A DNA stretch of 64,000 nucleotides from assembly GCA_964611755.1 (NCBI GenBank), contig CAZTBB010000002.1, forward strand, positions 42,769 through 106,768, read 5' to 3'. Position numbers and translations under genes: made by a program. Positions 62,004 to 64,000 of the stretch are shown piece by piece; position 1 is the stretch's first letter, and each line of letters starts with the position of its first letter. This DNA comes from CAZTBB01 sp964611755 (GTDB lineage Bacteria > Pseudomonadota > Alphaproteobacteria > Micavibrionales > Micavibrionaceae). Under the pieces are notes generated by a model that worked only from the letters and a program-made list of their open reading frames with translations, searched no databases and was not told the origin of the DNA.

Positions 62004-63277
62004 GCGCTCACCTCTTTTAATGCGCTGACAAATTGTTCAATGTCCTGATCACGGGTCATCTCTGTGGCGGCGACCAGCAAACGATTACCCTCCAGAGGGT
62101 AGCCCCCGATAATGCCTTTGGCGGCAAGATCTTCGACGACCTGGTTTGCATCCTTGGAAAGTTCAACAACAAACTCGTTGAAGAAGCTATCATTCTCAAT
62201 CTTGAAACCGGCTTTTTCCAGAGCATCAGCTGTGCGGCAGGCTGCTTCGTGATTCAGTGTTGCAAGGCGTTTAAACCCATCTTCACCCAGCAAGCTCATA
62301 TGCACTGTGAAGGCCAGAGCACACAGACCTTGATTGGTACAAATATTGGATGTGGCCTTGTCGCGGCGGATATGCTGTTCACGCGTATTAAGCGTGAGAA
62401 CAAAGCCGCGCTTGCCATCCGCATCTTCTGTGATGCCGCATAGACGTCCGGGCATTTGACGGACATATTTCTCATCACAGGCAAAGAAACCAAGATGAGG
62501 GCCGCCATAGCTCATAGCAAGGCCAATGCTCTGCGCCTCGCCGCATACAATATGCGCTTCTGTTGGTGCCGGAAGAAGGCCAAGCGAGACAATCTCATTC
62601 AGGACAACGATCAAAAGTGTGCCTGTTTCATCACATTTCGCGCGCAATTCTTTGAGTGCGTGTGGCTGGCCATGGAAATCAGGTGTTTGAATGATGACGC
62701 AGGCTGCCTCGTCATCGGCGTCACCCTCAACAACGTCAATATCATCAAAGTTGCTCATATAGGTTTTGAGGACAGCCTCATAATCAGGGTGCATTTTATT
62801 GCCTAAGACAATTTTTTTGCGCTTTGTAATACGCATGGCCATGAGTGCGGCTTCGGTGGCAGCCGTAGCACCATCATAAAGCGATGCGTTTGCAATATCT
62901 TTACCCGTTAATTGTGCGATGAATGTTTGAAATTCAAAAATCATCTGTAATGTGCCTTGCGCAATTTCAGGCTGGTACGGTGTGTAGGCGGTCAGAAATT
63001 CACTGCGTTGGATCATGTAATCGACACTGGATGGCACATGGTGGTAATAACAACCAGCCCCTAAGAAGAACGGGCCATCGGGCGCCGCATGGTTTTGGTT
63101 GGCATAGTCACTGAGGGTGCGCTCAACATCCAACTCGCCCTGGTGGTCAGGCAAATCAACTTTGCCTTTCACAAAGGCTTGTTCCGGCACATCACGAAAC
63201 AGTTCATCAACCGATCCGTAACCCGTGGTTTTTAACATCTCGTCACGGGATTTTTTTGTCTGAGGTAAATAACGCAT
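62000..63277 (-). CDS. gcvPA: Glycine dehydrogenase (decarboxylating) subunit 1
   Basis: 425 residues: N-terminal half of the split P protein. Recognised from MRYLPQTKKSRDEML, GAGCYYHHVPSSVDYMIQRSEFLTAYTPYQPEIAQG (in part), NASLYDGATAATEAALM and GGPHLGFFACDEKYVRQMPGR (in part). Slightly shorter than the usual ~445. Forms a heterotetramer with GcvPB. Located 55 bases after gcvH. Confidence 0.95.
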   Translation of the reverse strand: MRYLPQTKKSRDEMLKTTGYGSVDELFRDVPEQAFVKGKVDLPDHQGELDVERTLSDYANQNHAAPDGPFFLGAGCYYHHVPSSVDYMIQRSEFLTAYTPYQPEIAQGTLQMIFEFQTFIAQLTGKDIANASLYDGATAATEAALMAMRITKRKKIVLGNKMHPDYEAVLKTYMSNFDDIDVVEGDADDEAACVIIQTPDFHGQPHALKELRAKCDETGTLLIVVLNEIVSLGLLPAPTEAHIVCGEAQSIGLAMSYGGPHLGFFACDEKYVRQMPGRLCGITEDADGKRGFVLTLNTREQHIRRDKATSNICTNQGLCALAFTVHMSLLGEDGFKRLATLNHEAACRTADALEKAGFKIENDSFFNEFVVELSKDANQVVEDLAAKGIIGGYPLEGNRLLVAATEMTRDQDIEQFVSALKEVSA

Positions 63278-63332
63278 ATCAGTAACCTAATTTTTCTTAA
63301 GTAAAAAACGACCCTTAAATGATTGCGGGTAT

Positions 63333-63710
63333 TTAATCCAAATCTTTGATGTAATCTTGGTACGCCGCTTCGTCCATCAAGCCATCCAATTCAGATGGAT
63401 CAGAGATTTTGATTTTTGCAATCCAGCCACCATCAGCCAAAGGCTTGGCGATTAAATCAAGATCATCTGGCATGTTATCGTTGGCCTCAATAACTTCACC
63501 CGACACAGGTGTGTAAACATCGGCGGCTGTTTTTACGGATTCAACAACGGCGAAGCTATCTCCTTTAGAAAAACTTGCGCCAACATCCGGTAGCTCTACA
63601 AAAACGAGATCGCCAAGCGCATCACGCGCATATTCTGTAATACCGATAAGCGCAACATCGCCATCAATATGGATACATTCATGATCTTTGGTAAATTTTA
63701 GTTCTGCCAT
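63333..63710 (-). CDS. gcvH: Glycine cleavage system H protein
   Basis: 125 residues. Small lipoyl-carrying shuttle; the lipoylation lysine is in VESVKTAADVYTPVSGEV near residue 59, with typical LGDLVFVELPDVG and C-terminal WIAKIKISDPSELDGLMD. Moves the aminomethyl group between GcvP and GcvT. 27 bases after gcvT. Confidence 0.97.
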   Translation of the reverse strand: MAELKFTKDHECIHIDGDVALIGITEYARDALGDLVFVELPDVGASFSKGDSFAVVESVKTAADVYTPVSGEVIEANDNMPDDLDLIAKPLADGGWIAKIKISDPSELDGLMDEAAYQDYIKDLD

Positions 63711-63737
63711 TTTTTGATACTCCTTAGTCTATATGTT

Positions 63738-64000
63738 TTAAGCTGCTTTTTTCTTCATTGATTTTGTTTTGGCCTGAATATGCGGCAGGCCCGTTGCAAC
63801 GGCTTCGATGTTGCGTCCGCGCACATTGATTAAAAGTTGATCGCCTTCTGTGGCGGTGCCCGCGTTGACATAGCCTTGGCCGATTGAGTGTTTAAGTGTG
63901 GGTGAAAAACCACCTGATGTCATCTCACCGATTTTTTCATCATTGGCATTGCGAATCTCTGCGCCTTCTCTGGCCACGCCCTTGCCCGTTAGTTTAATAC
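63738..64000 (-). CDS. gcvT: Glycine cleavage system T protein, C-terminal part (partial)
   Basis: Runs off the right edge; the last ~87 codons are present. The C-terminal barrel is clear: GEMTSGGFSPTLKHSIGQGYV and INVRGRNIEAVA, typical of aminomethyltransferase, ending in a Lys-rich tail. It transfers the one-carbon unit to tetrahydrofolate. Any glycine riboswitch would lie beyond the window. Confidence 0.93.
   Translation of the reverse strand, partial: IKLTGKGVAREGAEIRNANDEKIGEMTSGGFSPTLKHSIGQGYVNAGTATEGDQLLINVRGRNIEAVATGLPHIQAKTKSMKKKAA

Overview
The window looks like a chromosomal segment of a moderate-GC Alphaproteobacterium. Pointers are the thrC-M16 peptidase pair (a common alphaproteobacterial gene order), a CtrA-like winged helix, a split glycine decarboxylase P protein (gcvPA/gcvPB), an isocitrate lyase of the long Pseudomonas-type subfamily, and frequent TTG/GTG starts. 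This placement is inference; there is no 16S gene here. Genes are tightly packed, with one tRNA, four hairpin terminators or candidates, and no IS element, CRISPR array or prophage module.

Layout. 1-8700: a partial gene, an AT-rich hypothetical gene, a TPR-sulfotransferase, a DMT transporter, an aminotransferase, guaA followed by two small overlapping genes, an unknown gene and yqgE. 8500-14800 (leftward): a small gene, an M16 peptidase coupled to thrC, an M32 carboxypeptidase, and pdxT/pdxS for PLP synthesis. 14941-17688: one protein with a degenerate receiver and seven tandem OmpR/CtrA-like winged helices. 17685-23372 (leftward): an outer-membrane factor, adaptor and RND pump operon. 23635-36596 (rightward, divergent from the RND operon): a TolC-like lipoprotein, two HlyD-like adaptors (one with a GAF-like N-terminus), an M50/PqqD-like/HlyD-like membrane protein, and a 2217-residue adhesin with an LEPR-XLL-like N-terminus, LamG-like and C-type lectin-like domains, and cadherin/CSPG-type repeats. 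36604-38940: a LysR regulator divergent from pirin and nitroreductase genes. 39009-42365: aceB-aceA of the glyoxylate shunt. 42594-43462: two small hydrophobic proteins with near-identical promoters, then tRNA-Tyr. 43716-56854: rlmB, polA, a degenerate alpha/beta hydrolase, rpmI-rplT, a HAD hydrolase, pheS, GNAT, a leftward M23 endopeptidase-like gene, pheT and GNAT. 56936-59402: a PepSY protein facing secE-nusG-rplK-rplA. 59685-60428: an LRR-like protein. 60456-64000 (leftward): gcvT(partial)-gcvH-gcvPA-gcvPB.

Working together. The 23635-36596 cluster reads as a dedicated export route for the giant adhesin: outer-membrane channel, two periplasmic adaptors and an inner-membrane M50 protein with a substrate-recognition-like domain, but no ABC ATPase. 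The seven-winged-helix protein is the other unusual item, a possible multi-site DNA-binding scaffold that cannot be phosphorylated in the usual way. The rest is central metabolism (GMP, threonine, PLP, glyoxylate shunt, glycine cleavage) and information processing (DNA polymerase I, 23S rRNA methylation, ribosomal proteins, PheRS, NusG/SecE).
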